DNA of 64,000 nucleotides from JAAXHV01 sp965207165. Its GTDB lineage: Bacteria > Pseudomonadota > Gammaproteobacteria > Eutrophobiales > Eutrophobiaceae. Numbering within the stretch: position 1 is the stretch's first letter; the number at the start of each line of letters is the position of its first letter. Under the pieces are notes generated by a model. That model was not told where the DNA came from. It saw nothing but the letters and a program-made list of their open reading frames with translations, and did no database searches. Shown here piece by piece: positions 8,599 through 18,413 of the stretch. The stretch spans positions 1,364,001-1,428,000 of the forward strand of contig OZ242265.1 in NCBI GenBank assembly GCA_965207165.1, read 5' to 3'. A program made the position numbers and the translations under genes.

Positions 8599-9738
8599 TT
8601 ACTCTGAGCTGCTTGTGCGCGCCAGCAGGACTGCAATTGCGATCGTCACCAGCACCATGATGAACAACCACGCGCTTGTGCCGCCTGAATAGAGATAGCC
8701 CGCGAGTATGGGTCCGATCATGGACCCGACACCCATCGCAGGCACGGCCAGCACGATATGTCTGCCGTCAGGGTCAACGTCTGCCACGATGGCATACTGG
8801 TACCCGTCCGATGCGGACCAGGCCAGCATGAAGGCATAGGCGCCGACGGAGAAGACTATGAAATTATCCGTCAGGCAGAGCAGCAAAACTCCCGCGACCA
8901 GCATGATGCTATACACGATATAAGGCGGGAAATTACCGAAACGGTTGCCTGTGATACCCGTGAGCGCGGAACCGATAACGGCAAACAAAAGCGTGATGCC
9001 CAGCATCAGGCCTGTGGCCGAGGGGTCAAATTGATTATCAGTCGCAAGGCGTTCCAGGAAGGTCCAGATTGCCGAAGCGCCGATAAAGTAGAATACCAGC
9101 GAGGCCAGGGCGAGCCAGACCGGCAGTCTTGTGTTTTCGGCCCCGATTGCGGTGATCGGAGAGGTTTCCTCCTGCTCAGGCAGCCGGCGGCGCGATATGA
9201 ACGCGAGTACGGGCGCAAACACCAGGATCATCAACACCATCCCGATAACGACCCCGGTAAAACCCAGCCCGGGTATCAGCGTGACCGGCAGGGCAAACAG
9301 TAAAATGGCGCCTGCCAGGCACTCGACGGTGAACTTGATGCCAAACCAGCGCGGGGTATTGCGCGTACCGCCTATCAACGTGGTTGAAATGGCGTACAGG
9401 GCGCCTGATGCCGCGCCGATTAAAGTCGTAACGGCCAGTTGCAATATAAAGCTGTCGATACGGGCAGCCAGCAACAGGAACAGGACAAGCGACAGGGTTG
9501 TCGCCAGTGCTATAGACATGAGCGAAGCGCTTCTGACCCAGAAGAAAGCAGAAATACCTGTGAGGTTAGTACCCAAGAAGAAGGCGCCGGCAATAAAACC
9601 TATCTGGCTGTTACTCAGCCCCGTGGAGTCCTGGAGCGGCCCCATATACAAGGGGAAAACATTATAGACAAGACCGCCGATAGACCCGGCAGCGATAGCC
9701 GCAAGCAGCAGCGCCAGCTTGATGTCGCGGCCGCGCAC
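8599..9738 (-). CDS. MFS transporter
   Basis: A 379-residue integral membrane protein with about 12 hydrophobic segments and the weak two-fold repeat of the major facilitator superfamily. The N-terminal helix reads LALLLAAIAAGSIGGLVYNV. The second half begins near residue 205 after a loop rich in charged residues. The start is GTG (9738); no in-frame ATG lies upstream of it before a stop. No substrate can be given. It follows serS on the same strand but is separated from it by a hairpin repeat, so it probably has its own promoter. Confidence 0.8.
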   Translation of the reverse strand: MRGRDIKLALLLAAIAAGSIGGLVYNVFPLYMGPLQDSTGLSNSQIGFIAGAFFLGTNLTGISAFFWVRSASLMSIALATTLSLVLFLLLAARIDSFILQLAVTTLIGAASGALYAISTTLIGGTRNTPRWFGIKFTVECLAGAILLFALPVTLIPGLGFTGVVIGMVLMILVFAPVLAFISRRRLPEQEETSPITAIGAENTRLPVWLALASLVFYFIGASAIWTFLERLATDNQFDPSATGLMLGITLLFAVIGSALTGITGNRFGNFPPYIVYSIMLVAGVLLLCLTDNFIVFSVGAYAFMLAWSASDGYQYAIVADVDPDGRHIVLAVPAMGVGSMIGPILAGYLYSGGTSAWLFIMVLVTIAIAVLLARTSSSE

Positions 9739-9800
9739 GGTTCTTAACTGTTCATTTACAGCCTGTTGAGCTTCCCGGCATTCCCGCGACTATTCCGGCA

Positions 9801-9849
9801 TTCCCGCGCAAGCGGGAAGCATAGTTATAGATTCCCGCTTGCGCGGGAG
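9801..9849. repeat. Inverted repeat (gcgggaa type) overlapping the 3' end of serS
   Basis: TTCCCGCGCAAGCGGGAA (9801-9818) and TTCCCGCTTGCGCGGGAG (9832-9849) are complementary at 17 of 18 positions, and each is nearly self-complementary. The right copy lies inside the serS reading frame and encodes its last residues. The element could serve as the serS terminator. Related units occur near 2365, 5503, 50760 and 56860. Confidence 0.7.
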
Positions 9850-11132
9850 TCAGATTGATCCGCAGGAATGACGGTGATCCCGCCCATGTAGGGATGCAGG
9901 ACTTCCGGTATATGGATGCGGCCGTCCCCGTCCTGGAAATTTTCCATGATGGCTATCAGGGTACGGCCTACGGCCAGGCCCGACCCGTTCAGCGTATGCA
10001 CCAGTTCCGGCTTGCCGGTGGCAGGGTTGCGCCAGCGGGCCCTCATGCGCCTGGCCTGGAAATCCTCGAAATTGCTGCACGAAGATATTTCCCGGTAGCG
10101 TCGCTGGCTCGGCAGCCATACCTCCAGGTCGTAGGTCTTGGCAGCCGAGAACCCGAGGTCGCCGCCGCAGAGGGTTACCACCCGGTACGGCAGTTGCAAT
10201 CGCTGCAGGATGGTTTCGGCGTGATCGGTCAACTCTTCCAGGACCTGGTAGGAGTCATCGGGACGGACAACCTGTACCAGCTCCACCTTTTCAAACTGGT
10301 GCTGGCGGATCATGCCCCGGGTATCCTGCCCGTAGGATCCCGCCTCACTGCGAAAACACGGTGAATGGCAAACGTATTTCAGGGGTATCTCCGCATTGCC
10401 GAAGATCATGTCCCTGGCGATGTTGGTAACCGGCACCTCCGCAGTGGGAATGAGGTAAAGGTCCTGTTTTTCAACATGAAACTGGTCATCGGCGAACTTG
10501 GGCAATTGCCCGGTGCCGAACAGGCTGTCGGGATTCACCAGGTAAGGGACATTAACCTCCAGGTATTCATGTTCATTTACATGTACATCTAACATGAACT
10601 GGATCAAGGCCCGGTGCAGACGGGCCAGTGCGCCCTGCATGAGGACGAAACGTGACCCGGCAATCCGGGTAGCTGCTTCGAAATCAAGTAAATTCAGTGC
10701 CTCACCCAGCGATGTATGGTCCTTGGGAACAAAATCCATCGGACTTAATACGCCCCAGCGCCGTATTTCCTTGTTATCTTCCTCTTTTGCGCCGGCGGGC
10801 ACGCTGGAATGGGGGATATTAGGTACTTCGCGCAGCAACTCGTTCAGTTCCTCCTGTATCGCGTCCAGTTCAGCCTGGCGGGACTTCAGTTTCTCACCCA
10901 GGGACGCGACCTGCTCCAGCAACGGCTCGATATCCTCCCCCGCGGCTTTTGCCTTGCCTATTTGCTTCGACTGTCGGTTTCGCTTCGCCTGCAGCTTTTC
11001 CGTCGACACCTGGACCTTCTTGCGCCGCCACTCCAGGGACTGGAACCGCTCCGTATCCAGCTCATAGCCGCGCCTGGCCAGCGCCTTGCCGACGGCCTCC
11101 ATATCATTACGTAACAGGTGTGGATCCAGCAT
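9825..11132 (-). CDS. serS: Seryl-tRNA synthetase
   Basis: A 435-residue class II aminoacyl-tRNA synthetase that charges tRNA-Ser and tRNA-Sec with serine. MLDPHLLRNDMEAVGKALAR opens the antiparallel coiled-coil arm (to about residue 110). Motif 2 is FRSEAGSYGQDTRGM near residue 275, and motif 3 is GSGLAVGRTLIAIMENFQ near residue 395. The length is usual. The last ten residues (QSDSRASGNL) are encoded by a dispersed repeat, so the native C-terminus has been replaced or extended. The gene lies downstream of rarA, as in E. coli. Confidence 0.96.
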   Translation of the reverse strand: MLDPHLLRNDMEAVGKALARRGYELDTERFQSLEWRRKKVQVSTEKLQAKRNRQSKQIGKAKAAGEDIEPLLEQVASLGEKLKSRQAELDAIQEELNELLREVPNIPHSSVPAGAKEEDNKEIRRWGVLSPMDFVPKDHTSLGEALNLLDFEAATRIAGSRFVLMQGALARLHRALIQFMLDVHVNEHEYLEVNVPYLVNPDSLFGTGQLPKFADDQFHVEKQDLYLIPTAEVPVTNIARDMIFGNAEIPLKYVCHSPCFRSEAGSYGQDTRGMIRQHQFEKVELVQVVRPDDSYQVLEELTDHAETILQRLQLPYRVVTLCGGDLGFSAAKTYDLEVWLPSQRRYREISSCSNFEDFQARRMRARWRNPATGKPELVHTLNGSGLAVGRTLIAIMENFQDGDGRIHIPEVLHPYMGGITVIPADQSDSRASGNL

Positions 11133-11196
11133 GCTTTCTGATTTTAGGTTTATATCGTAATTCTTGATTCCTGCCCTGATCCCTGGTCCCTAACCC

Positions 11197-12507
11197 CTAA
11201 TCCCTGACTTTCTTTTCATCCAGTTTTCGCAGGCGGGCCAGTTTCTCCGCTATCTGAATCTCAAGCCCCCGGTTCGCGGGGTAATAATACTGGCGGGCCG
11301 TCATACCGTCGGGAAAATAACTCTCTCCGGCCGCATAGGCATCCGGTTCGTCATGGGCGTACCTGTATTCCTTGCCGTAACCCATTTCCTTCATCAGTCC
11401 TGAAGGCGCATTACGCAGGTGTAACGGCACATCTGCCGAGGCAGTGGACTTGACATCTTCCAGCGCAGCATTATATGCCTTGTATACCGCGTTACTCTTG
11501 GGAGCACAAGCCAGGAAGACTAATGCCTGGGCAATGGCCAGTTCGCCCTCCGGCGTACCCAGCCGTTCCTGCGTCTCCCAGGCATCCAGGGCCAGGCGCA
11601 ATCCCCTGGGGTCGGCATTCCCTATATCCTCAGAGGCCATGCGCACTACCCTCCTCGCAATATACAGGGGGTCGCAGCCGCCATCAAGCATCCGCGCAAA
11701 CCAGTACAGGGCCGCATCCGGCGCCGAGCCGCGTACGGATTTGTGCAATGCGGATATCTGTTCGTAAAACATATCGCCGCCCTTGTCGAAGCGGCGGTAA
11801 CTCGAACCGCTTATCACATCCTGCACCAGTGCGCCGGTTATGCCGTCGGCGGCGGCCAGATCGGCGGCAATCTCCAGCAGGTTCAGGGCGCGCCTGGCAT
11901 CGCCGTCGGCACTCTCTACCAGCAGTTCCAGCGCCTCGCCGGTGATTTGCAGGTTTTTGTCACCCAGACCCCGCTCGCAATCCTGCAGGCCCTGTTCAAC
12001 AACCCTGCGAACAGCTTCTGTCGCCAGCGGCTTCAGGACGTAAACGCGCACCCTCGACAACAAGGCGTTATTCAGTTCAAATGACGGGTTCTCAGTCGTG
12101 GCCCCGACAAACGTGATGGTGCCGTTTTCCACGTGCGGCAGGAACGCATCCTGCTGTGACTTGTTGAAACGGTGCGCCTCGTCGACAAACAATACGGTAT
12201 CCCTGTCGTATACGTCCCGGTACTGGCGCGCCTTGTCGATAGCCTCCCTGATCTCCTTTACCCCGCCCAATACCGCCGAGATGGTGAGGAACTGGGCATT
12301 GCACGAGGTGGATATGATACGGGCCAGGGTCGTCTTGCCCGTGCCCGGTGCGCCCCAGAATACCATGGAATGCAACTGGCCTCTCTCGATGGCCAGGCGC
12401 AACGGCTTGTCCGGTCCGATCAGGTGTTCCTGTCCGGCAAAATCGGCCAGGGTCCCGGGACGCATACGGTCCGCCAGCGGCCGGTATTCATTGGTTTCAG
12501 AGGTCAC
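11197..12507 (-). CDS. rarA: Replication-associated recombination protein A (AAA+ ATPase)
   Basis: A 436-residue clamp-loader-like AAA+ ATPase (RarA/MgsA/WRNIP1 family) that acts at stalled replication forks. The Walker A motif is GAPGTGKTTLARII near residue 53, the Walker B is LFVDEAHRFNKSQQDAFLPH, and the sensor 1 region is TTENPSFELNNALLSR. The C-terminal tetramerisation region ends with PANRGLEIQIAEKLARLRKLD. It starts with GTG, which overlaps the lolA stop (GTGA), so the two genes are translationally coupled. This is the classic gammaproteobacterial ftsK-lolA-rarA-serS arrangement. Confidence 0.95.
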   Translation of the reverse strand: MTSETNEYRPLADRMRPGTLADFAGQEHLIGPDKPLRLAIERGQLHSMVFWGAPGTGKTTLARIISTSCNAQFLTISAVLGGVKEIREAIDKARQYRDVYDRDTVLFVDEAHRFNKSQQDAFLPHVENGTITFVGATTENPSFELNNALLSRVRVYVLKPLATEAVRRVVEQGLQDCERGLGDKNLQITGEALELLVESADGDARRALNLLEIAADLAAADGITGALVQDVISGSSYRRFDKGGDMFYEQISALHKSVRGSAPDAALYWFARMLDGGCDPLYIARRVVRMASEDIGNADPRGLRLALDAWETQERLGTPEGELAIAQALVFLACAPKSNAVYKAYNAALEDVKSTASADVPLHLRNAPSGLMKEMGYGKEYRYAHDEPDAYAAGESYFPDGMTARQYYYPANRGLEIQIAEKLARLRKLDEKKVRD

Positions 12508-13163
12508 GGGAGAGCGGGGTTGGTAGCCTGCCTGGCATCGATGACGTCAATGTTGTCGGCAGGCGTAAACCGGAACAGATCCCGCTTCAAGTCCGGGTTG
12601 CGCCGGGTGTTCTCAAAGGAAATCAACAGTGTCTGCCCCAGGCTGTCAAACAGTATCATGCCGGAAAGCTCTGCACCGGCGAATGCCAGCCGCAGGGCGC
12701 GGTACTGTGCTTCGATGTTTCGGGGCGTCAATTCCAGCCAGGCGAGTCCGGTCTCGTCCTCAAGTTCATGAACCACGTAATGTTCGTCAATACTGTAACG
12801 GCCGCTGAAAATCAGCGCGGGAGTATCTTCGACGGCTTCGGATGCATCGCTGATGGTAACCTGTTCCAGGTCTTCCTCGTACACCCAGAGGGACTTGCCG
12901 TCACTGATGATCTCCTGTGTATAAGGCTCGCGGTAAGACCAGGAGAACATGCCGGGACGGCGCAACAGCACGGAGCCTTTGCTCGTCTCCAGCACCTCAC
13001 CGGATGAATCGATCAACTGTTGTTCAAAATCGCCCGAAAACGTTTCCAGGCCCTCGAGAAATACATCCAGCGAATTTTTTTCAGAGTTTACGGCAAATAC
13101 CTGAAACGCGACCGGAATCATCGCGCATACCAGCAGATGGATAAAAAACTTCGTTATAAACAC
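12504..13163 (-). CDS. lolA: Outer-membrane lipoprotein carrier protein LolA
   Basis: A 219-residue periplasmic chaperone that carries lipoproteins from LolCDE to LolB at the outer membrane. The start chosen is GTG at 13163, because GGAG lies six bases upstream and the resulting N-terminus (FITKFFIHLLVCAMIPVAFQ) is a signal peptide. An upstream ATG at 13205 would add a 14-residue tail encoded by a hairpin. LolA features include LETFSGDFEQQLIDSSGEV, then RRPGMFSWSYREPYTQEIIS. A 26-base-pair inverted repeat ends one base before the ribosome binding site. Confidence 0.92.
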   Translation of the reverse strand: MFITKFFIHLLVCAMIPVAFQVFAVNSEKNSLDVFLEGLETFSGDFEQQLIDSSGEVLETSKGSVLLRRPGMFSWSYREPYTQEIISDGKSLWVYEEDLEQVTISDASEAVEDTPALIFSGRYSIDEHYVVHELEDETGLAWLELTPRNIEAQYRALRLAFAGAELSGMILFDSLGQTLLISFENTRRNPDLKRDLFRFTPADNIDVIDARQATNPALP

Positions 13164-13173
13164 GTCATCTCCG

Positions 13174-13278
13174 ACAGGTTCAGGTAAGCCTTGCAAGACT
13201 ATCATCCGCAGGGAAAGCGGATGGTAAGCGTACAGGGATGTATTAACAGCGGGTCTTGCAAGGCTTACCTGAACCTGT
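13174..13278. repeat. Perfect 26-bp inverted repeat between ftsK and lolA
   Basis: Positions 13174-13199 and 13253-13278 are exact reverse complements over 26 bases (left arm begins ACAGGTTCAGGTAAGCC). The 53-base loop holds a second hairpin, ATCCGC...GCGGAT, around 13203-13222. In the lolA mRNA the stem ends directly against the GGAG ribosome site of the GTG start. It could be a terminator, attenuator, translational switch or small mobile repeat. Confidence 0.85.
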
Positions 13279-13315
13279 GCCGTGATATATGTGTCTTTAT
13301 CAGTTTCATGTTATA

Positions 13316-15640
13316 TCAGTCCACAGGCGGCGGTGGCCCCGCAAGTATCTCCCGGCTGCCGTTGGCTTCCAGGGGACCTACCAGGCCGCTTGCTTCCATC
13401 TCTTCAACGATCCTGGCGGCGCGGTTGTAACCTATCTTGAGCCTGCGCTGGATATAGGAAATGGACGTCTTGCGGGTTTCCGTCACAATCCGGACGGCCT
13501 CGTCGTAGAGCGGGTCGGCATCATCGGAGACAGGCTCCAGGCCCGGAATGGACGCGACGTCGCCGCCGCCCTGGTCCAGGGTGATATCATTAATGTAGTT
13601 CGGACCGCCGCGACTCTTGATATCCTTGACAACCTTGTGTACCTCATGGTCATCAACAAACGCTCCGTGCACCCTTATCGGCACACTGGTGCCGGGCGGC
13701 AGGAACAGCATGTCCCCGTGTCCAAGCAGGTTTTCCGCCCCCATCTGGTCCAGGATGGTCCGGGAGTCGACCTTGGAAGAGACCTGGAATGCAATCCGGC
13801 AGGGAATGTTGGCCTTGATCAGGCCCGTAATGACATCTACTGACGGGCGTTGCGTAGCCAGGATCAGGTGTACACCGGCAGCCCGGGCTTTCTGCGCCAG
13901 ACGGGCGATCAATTCCTCCACTTTTTTACCCACGGTCATCATCATGTCCGCCAGTTCATCGATGAGGATGACAATGTAGGGAAGCTCCTCCAGTTCCGGC
14001 GCTTCATCCTCGTCATTGACGGGTATAAAAAACGGATCCGTAAGCGGCTGACTCCGGCTTCTGGCTTCTTCAAGTTTCTTGTTATAACCGTTGATATTTC
14101 TTACCCCCAGCGCCGCCATCAATTGATAACGGCGTTCCATTTCCGCCACACACCAGCGCAAGGAGTTTGCCGCTTCTTTCATATCCGTAACTACCGGCGT
14201 CAATAAATGGGGTATGCCCTCGTAAACGGACAGTTCGAGCATCTTCGGATCGATCATGATCAAGCGGATTTTACGGGGGGGAGACTTGTACAGCAGGCTC
14301 AGGACCATGGCGTTAATGGCTACGGATTTGCCCGAACCGGTTGTGCCGGCAACCAGCAGGTGCGGCATGCGGCTCAGGTCCATGACAACGGGGTGGCCGC
14401 TGATGTCTTTCCCCAATCCCAGCGCCGTAGGCGAATTGACTTCCTCATACTCCTTGGAACTCAATATCTCGCTCAGGGTGACCAGTTCGCGGGTCGAGTT
14501 GGGTATTTCCAGTCCAATGACGGATTTCCCGGGAATCACGTCAACGACGCGCACGCTGACCACCAGCAACGAGCGGGCCAGGTCCTTCGACAGGTTGCTG
14601 ATCTGGCTGCCTTTCACACCCGGCGCCGGTTGCAGTTCGAAGCGGGTGATGACCGGACCGGGGTGGACAGCAACCACTTCCACCTGGATGTTGAAATCAA
14701 GCAGTTTCAACTCCACCTGGCGCGACATGGCCTCAAGATCCGACTCCGAATAGCTGCCCTGTGACGGCTTGGGCGGGTCCAGCAATCCCAGCGGCGGCAG
14801 CGCTGAATCAGGCGATGGCTCAAACAAGGGCGCCTGTTTTTCCGCCTCGGCGCGGCCGCTGCTCTCCACTTTGGCAATTACCGGTTCAATACGCGGCGGC
14901 GCTCTGTTCCTGTCTTTCTGCTGTTGTTTCCGAACCAGGCTTACCCTTTCCTTCTTTACCTGCAAAGACTGAATATATTGCATTAACTTATTCGAATAAA
15001 TCATTAATTTACCGAATATTCTTATTGTAATATAACCAGTCCTCTCGATCAGCCACAGCCATGACAGTTCGGCATACAAGGTGACGCCCACCAGCAGCGC
15101 GGCCAGCATAAGCAGCGTACTGCCGGAAAAACCGAACACGTCGTACAACAATGAGCCCAGGGCTATCCCCAGGATCCCGCCGGCGTTGCTGGCCTCCCCG
15201 GCCGTATGCGCCGGCAACTCCGCTCCCCCCTGCATATGCATCCAGGCCAACGCGCACAGGCCGCAATACAGCAGGATTAAACCGGTAAATCTGGCCGCCA
15301 CTACGCTCACCATATGGTTGACGGACAGTTCACCCCGGCGCGACGTGAAAACACGCCAGCCGTCCAGGATCAAAACAAGCGGGAACAGGTAACCCGGGTA
15401 ACCGAAAACATAAAGCAGGATGTTGGCAACGTACGCCCCGACAATTCCGCCGCCGTTGTGGATTTCATCGACACTGACCGCCTGGGACCAGCCCGGGTCG
15501 GAAGGATGGTAAGTAATTAACGACAGGGCGACAAACAGCGCACCCGCCGCCTTGAAAATGAAGCCGATTTCCTTCAGGTAGCGTACCACCTGGCGGCCTG
15601 GAGTGGTGCCGTTTTTGTTTCTTTTCGAGGCGTGTTTCAC
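13316..15640 (-). CDS. ftsK: DNA translocase FtsK
   Basis: A 774-residue septal DNA pump that segregates chromosomes at dif/XerCD during division. There are four or five N-terminal membrane helices (about residues 20-190) and a short charged linker. The RecA-like motor has Walker A GTTGSGKSVAINAMVL near residue 430 and DPKMLELSVYEGIPHLL. The C-terminal winged-helix gamma domain includes SISYIQRRLKIGYNRAARIV. The linker is short compared with E. coli FtsK (1329 residues), as in many other bacteria. The start is GTG. lolA, rarA and serS follow on the same strand. Confidence 0.95.
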   Translation of the reverse strand: MKHASKRNKNGTTPGRQVVRYLKEIGFIFKAAGALFVALSLITYHPSDPGWSQAVSVDEIHNGGGIVGAYVANILLYVFGYPGYLFPLVLILDGWRVFTSRRGELSVNHMVSVVAARFTGLILLYCGLCALAWMHMQGGAELPAHTAGEASNAGGILGIALGSLLYDVFGFSGSTLLMLAALLVGVTLYAELSWLWLIERTGYITIRIFGKLMIYSNKLMQYIQSLQVKKERVSLVRKQQQKDRNRAPPRIEPVIAKVESSGRAEAEKQAPLFEPSPDSALPPLGLLDPPKPSQGSYSESDLEAMSRQVELKLLDFNIQVEVVAVHPGPVITRFELQPAPGVKGSQISNLSKDLARSLLVVSVRVVDVIPGKSVIGLEIPNSTRELVTLSEILSSKEYEEVNSPTALGLGKDISGHPVVMDLSRMPHLLVAGTTGSGKSVAINAMVLSLLYKSPPRKIRLIMIDPKMLELSVYEGIPHLLTPVVTDMKEAANSLRWCVAEMERRYQLMAALGVRNINGYNKKLEEARSRSQPLTDPFFIPVNDEDEAPELEELPYIVILIDELADMMMTVGKKVEELIARLAQKARAAGVHLILATQRPSVDVITGLIKANIPCRIAFQVSSKVDSRTILDQMGAENLLGHGDMLFLPPGTSVPIRVHGAFVDDHEVHKVVKDIKSRGGPNYINDITLDQGGGDVASIPGLEPVSDDADPLYDEAVRIVTETRKTSISYIQRRLKIGYNRAARIVEEMEASGLVGPLEANGSREILAGPPPPVD

Positions 15641-15856
15641 ACTGTACCCGGTAAAATCATCACCCGGGAATAGTATGATTTATTGCGAAAAAATGGAAGG
15701 ACAGTTTCCCCTGCTTCCTTTTTTTTGCCGGGAAGACGGCTGTATTGCGAATATTTAATGAATTTAGGCATATATTTAGCCTGTTTGATTGCAATGACGG
15801 CGCAAAAAAGATAAAGTACGCCCCGAAATTTACAATTCAAACCGAGGGGAAGATTA

Positions 15857-18331
15857 GTGAAGACGTTACCGGTAACCGAAAACATCAGTAATCGGGCTAA
15901 AACAAATTCGAAGAGATATACGCTGGCGGCAATCCTGGCACTGCCGTTTATGATACAGCCGGGTGGTTTCACCCACGCACAGGAAAGCGGTATCGACGCC
16001 CTGATGGAAGAAATCAGAGTGACAGCCAGGAAACGTGAAGAAGGCTTACAGGATACCCCTATCGCGGTATCCGTGTTCAGCGGCGAGAGCCTGGAAGCAC
16101 GCGGGGTGCAAAGGATCGATGAAATCGCCGGGCTGACACCCAACATGTCTTTCGACAATATCAACACCAACGGCGGCGGCGGCAACAGCGCGGCCGTGTT
16201 CCTGCGCGGTGTCGGACAACGGGACTTCCTGCCTTCCGCGGACCCGGGTGTGGGCATCTACGTGGACGGCGTCTATTACGCCCGCAGCGTCGGTTCGGTG
16301 CTGGACATTATCGATATTGACCGTGTCGAAGTCCTGCGCGGTCCCCAGGGCACCCTGTTCGGCCGCAACACCACGGGCGGCGCCATATCCATACATACCC
16401 AGAAACCCCATGAGGAATTTGAAGGCAAGGTGCGGGTGAGAGTGGGCATCGACGACCGGCTTGACGTACTCGGCAAGGTCAATGTCCCGATCAGTGACAA
16501 GGTGTTCATGAACGCTACCGTCGCCAAGTTTGACCAGGACGGTTTCGTGGTGAACCCCATCAACGGGATGGATACCGGGGATGACGATACCTTTGCCGTT
16601 CGCAGCGCCTTGCGTATGCAGCTAAACAACAACGTCGAGATTAATTTCAGCGGCGACTACTCCCGTGACCGGGAAAACGGCCAGGCCCGTGTGATTACAC
16701 AAAATCCCAACCGCGTCGTGGACCTGACGCCCGGGGCAAATATTTTCACGCACAATGTCTTACTGGGCGCCAATTCGCCATTTCATCCTGCGAGTGGCGG
16801 CCCCGGGCTGGGTGGCCCGGCTGGTTTCGGCAACCCCGGTACGCCTTTCCCCAGGGGATTCAGTAATTGCGACGCCACACCTGTGAATATCGCGGGGACC
16901 CACCCGGATTGCGCCAACGCCAACACCATCGCCCTGAATCAGAATACCAGCACCATGCCGACCTACTCCAATCACGATATCTATGGTTTCTCGGGTACGG
17001 TTGACTGGCAGCTCACGGACAACCTGCAAATCAAGTCTGTCACCGCCTACCGTAACGTCGACAGTGAATTCGCCCACGATGGCGACAGCACCCCTTTCTT
17101 CCTGTCCTGGGTAAGGGATGAGATTTACACGCAGGAGCAGTTTACCCAGGAAATACAGTTGCTGGGTACGGCTGTCAACGACCGCCTGCAATGGATCGTA
17201 GGGGGCTTCTATTTCACGGAAGACGGCAACAATTACAACCCGGTGGATTTTGCCGGGATTGACATTGAGAGCGGCGCAAAGTTCGACCATGAGAGTATCG
17301 CCGGCTTTGCCCAGGGTACGTTTGACGTAACGGACAAGCTGCATATTACCGCCGGTATACGCTACACCGACGATACCAAGGATTTCATCGTCACCAGTGA
17401 CGGCATGCAGAGTACACCCGGCGTTCACTTTCCCATGGGTAACAGTGGCGTTGTGAATATTCAATCCGCGGTTCCGGTAATTGCCCCCACCGGAATTCTG
17501 GTGAAGCTGATTGCCGACGGCACCACTACCCTGAAGGCCGACGACTGGACCCCCATGGCCAATGTTTCCTACGACTGGAACGACAGCTTGATGACCTACT
17601 TCACCTACTCGGAAGGGTTCAAGAGCGGCGGCGTACAGCAGCGTAATGCCGGTGTATTCGGCGCCGCGGCGCCCACCTACGACCCGGAATTTGTTGAATC
17701 TTTCGAAGTCGGTTTCAAATATAACCACCCGAACGGAAACTTTGTCCTGAACGTGGCCGCCTTCTATGCCGATTACACGGACATTCAACTGGAAACCCTG
17801 GCGCCCGAAGGTATCGCCCCGCAGCTTGATAATGCCGGTGAGGGCGAGATCAAGGGATTTGAACTGGAATCACGGTGGTCGCCGCTTGACACCTTGTTCA
17901 TTGAAGTGGCCCTCGGCCATCTCGATGCGGTGATCACGAAATCCGACCCCTCGGTATTCAACTCCGGAGGCCCTGCCAAGGGCGACAGGTTGCCGCAGGT
18001 GCCGCGCTGGTCGCTGTCCTCCTCACTCATCAAGGAGTTCGGCCTCGGCGATATGGGTACGCTTATCGCACGGCTGGATTACAACTACCGGACCAAGGTG
18101 TTCTTTGCCCCGGATAACGACCCTGGCAGCGTGATGCAGTCCCATGGCCTGATGAATGCCAGCCTCGGCTGGGACAGCGCCAACGACAAATATTCGCTTA
18201 TCTTCCATGCGAATAATATCTTCGACAAGCGCCGCACCATCTACACGGAGCTTTCGGGGTCGGCGCGCACGCAGAACGACGTCCTGGCCCGGGATTTTGC
18301 CTGGTACCTGACCGGCGAATACCGCTTCTAG
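15857..18331 (+). CDS. TonB-dependent receptor
   Basis: An 824-residue outer-membrane receptor. The GTG start is supported by GAGGGGAAGA upstream. A signal peptide ends near AHAQ-like residues 39-42 (FTHAQE). The plug domain follows, with EEIRVTARKREEGLQDTPIA and LRGPQGTLFGRNTTGGAI, and the 22-strand barrel ends in a C-terminal aromatic (LTGEYRF), as expected. This subtype (IRVTARKREEGLQ) is abundant in marine proteobacteria and takes up unknown organic compounds rather than clearly siderophores. It is transcribed divergently from ftsK, and a hairpin terminator follows it. It may be the uptake gate for the accessory region that follows. Confidence 0.9.
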   Translation: MKTLPVTENISNRAKTNSKRYTLAAILALPFMIQPGGFTHAQESGIDALMEEIRVTARKREEGLQDTPIAVSVFSGESLEARGVQRIDEIAGLTPNMSFDNINTNGGGGNSAAVFLRGVGQRDFLPSADPGVGIYVDGVYYARSVGSVLDIIDIDRVEVLRGPQGTLFGRNTTGGAISIHTQKPHEEFEGKVRVRVGIDDRLDVLGKVNVPISDKVFMNATVAKFDQDGFVVNPINGMDTGDDDTFAVRSALRMQLNNNVEINFSGDYSRDRENGQARVITQNPNRVVDLTPGANIFTHNVLLGANSPFHPASGGPGLGGPAGFGNPGTPFPRGFSNCDATPVNIAGTHPDCANANTIALNQNTSTMPTYSNHDIYGFSGTVDWQLTDNLQIKSVTAYRNVDSEFAHDGDSTPFFLSWVRDEIYTQEQFTQEIQLLGTAVNDRLQWIVGGFYFTEDGNNYNPVDFAGIDIESGAKFDHESIAGFAQGTFDVTDKLHITAGIRYTDDTKDFIVTSDGMQSTPGVHFPMGNSGVVNIQSAVPVIAPTGILVKLIADGTTTLKADDWTPMANVSYDWNDSLMTYFTYSEGFKSGGVQQRNAGVFGAAAPTYDPEFVESFEVGFKYNHPNGNFVLNVAAFYADYTDIQLETLAPEGIAPQLDNAGEGEIKGFELESRWSPLDTLFIEVALGHLDAVITKSDPSVFNSGGPAKGDRLPQVPRWSLSSSLIKEFGLGDMGTLIARLDYNYRTKVFFAPDNDPGSVMQSHGLMNASLGWDSANDKYSLIFHANNIFDKRRTIYTELSGSARTQNDVLARDFAWYLTGEYRF

Positions 18332-18342
18332 ATTCTTAATCC

Positions 18343-18375
18343 GGGGGCGGACTTTGGTCCGTCCCCCTCCCTTTT
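18343..18375 (+). terminator. Hairpin terminator after the first TonB receptor
   Basis: GGGGGCGGAC (18343-18352) and GTCCGTCCCCC (18357-18367) form a nearly perfect stem followed by TCCCTTTT. The unit is also a member of the dispersed 'ggggacgg...ccgtcccc' repeat family found at 31284, 34855, 39043 and 60612. Confidence 0.65.
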
Positions 18376-18413
18376 GCAGTTGGATCGGTACCGGCAAGAA
18401 CATGCCTGGTTGC

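Noticed and set aside
13164..13205. ATG at 13205 as the lolA start
   Set aside because: The extra 14 residues are coded by the inverted-repeat arm and would bury the signal peptide; the GTG at 13163 has a proper ribosome site.
15637..16257. Long minus-strand frame opposite the first TonB receptor
   Set aside because: It is antisense to a receptor with clear signal peptide and plug motifs, and its translation has no family features.
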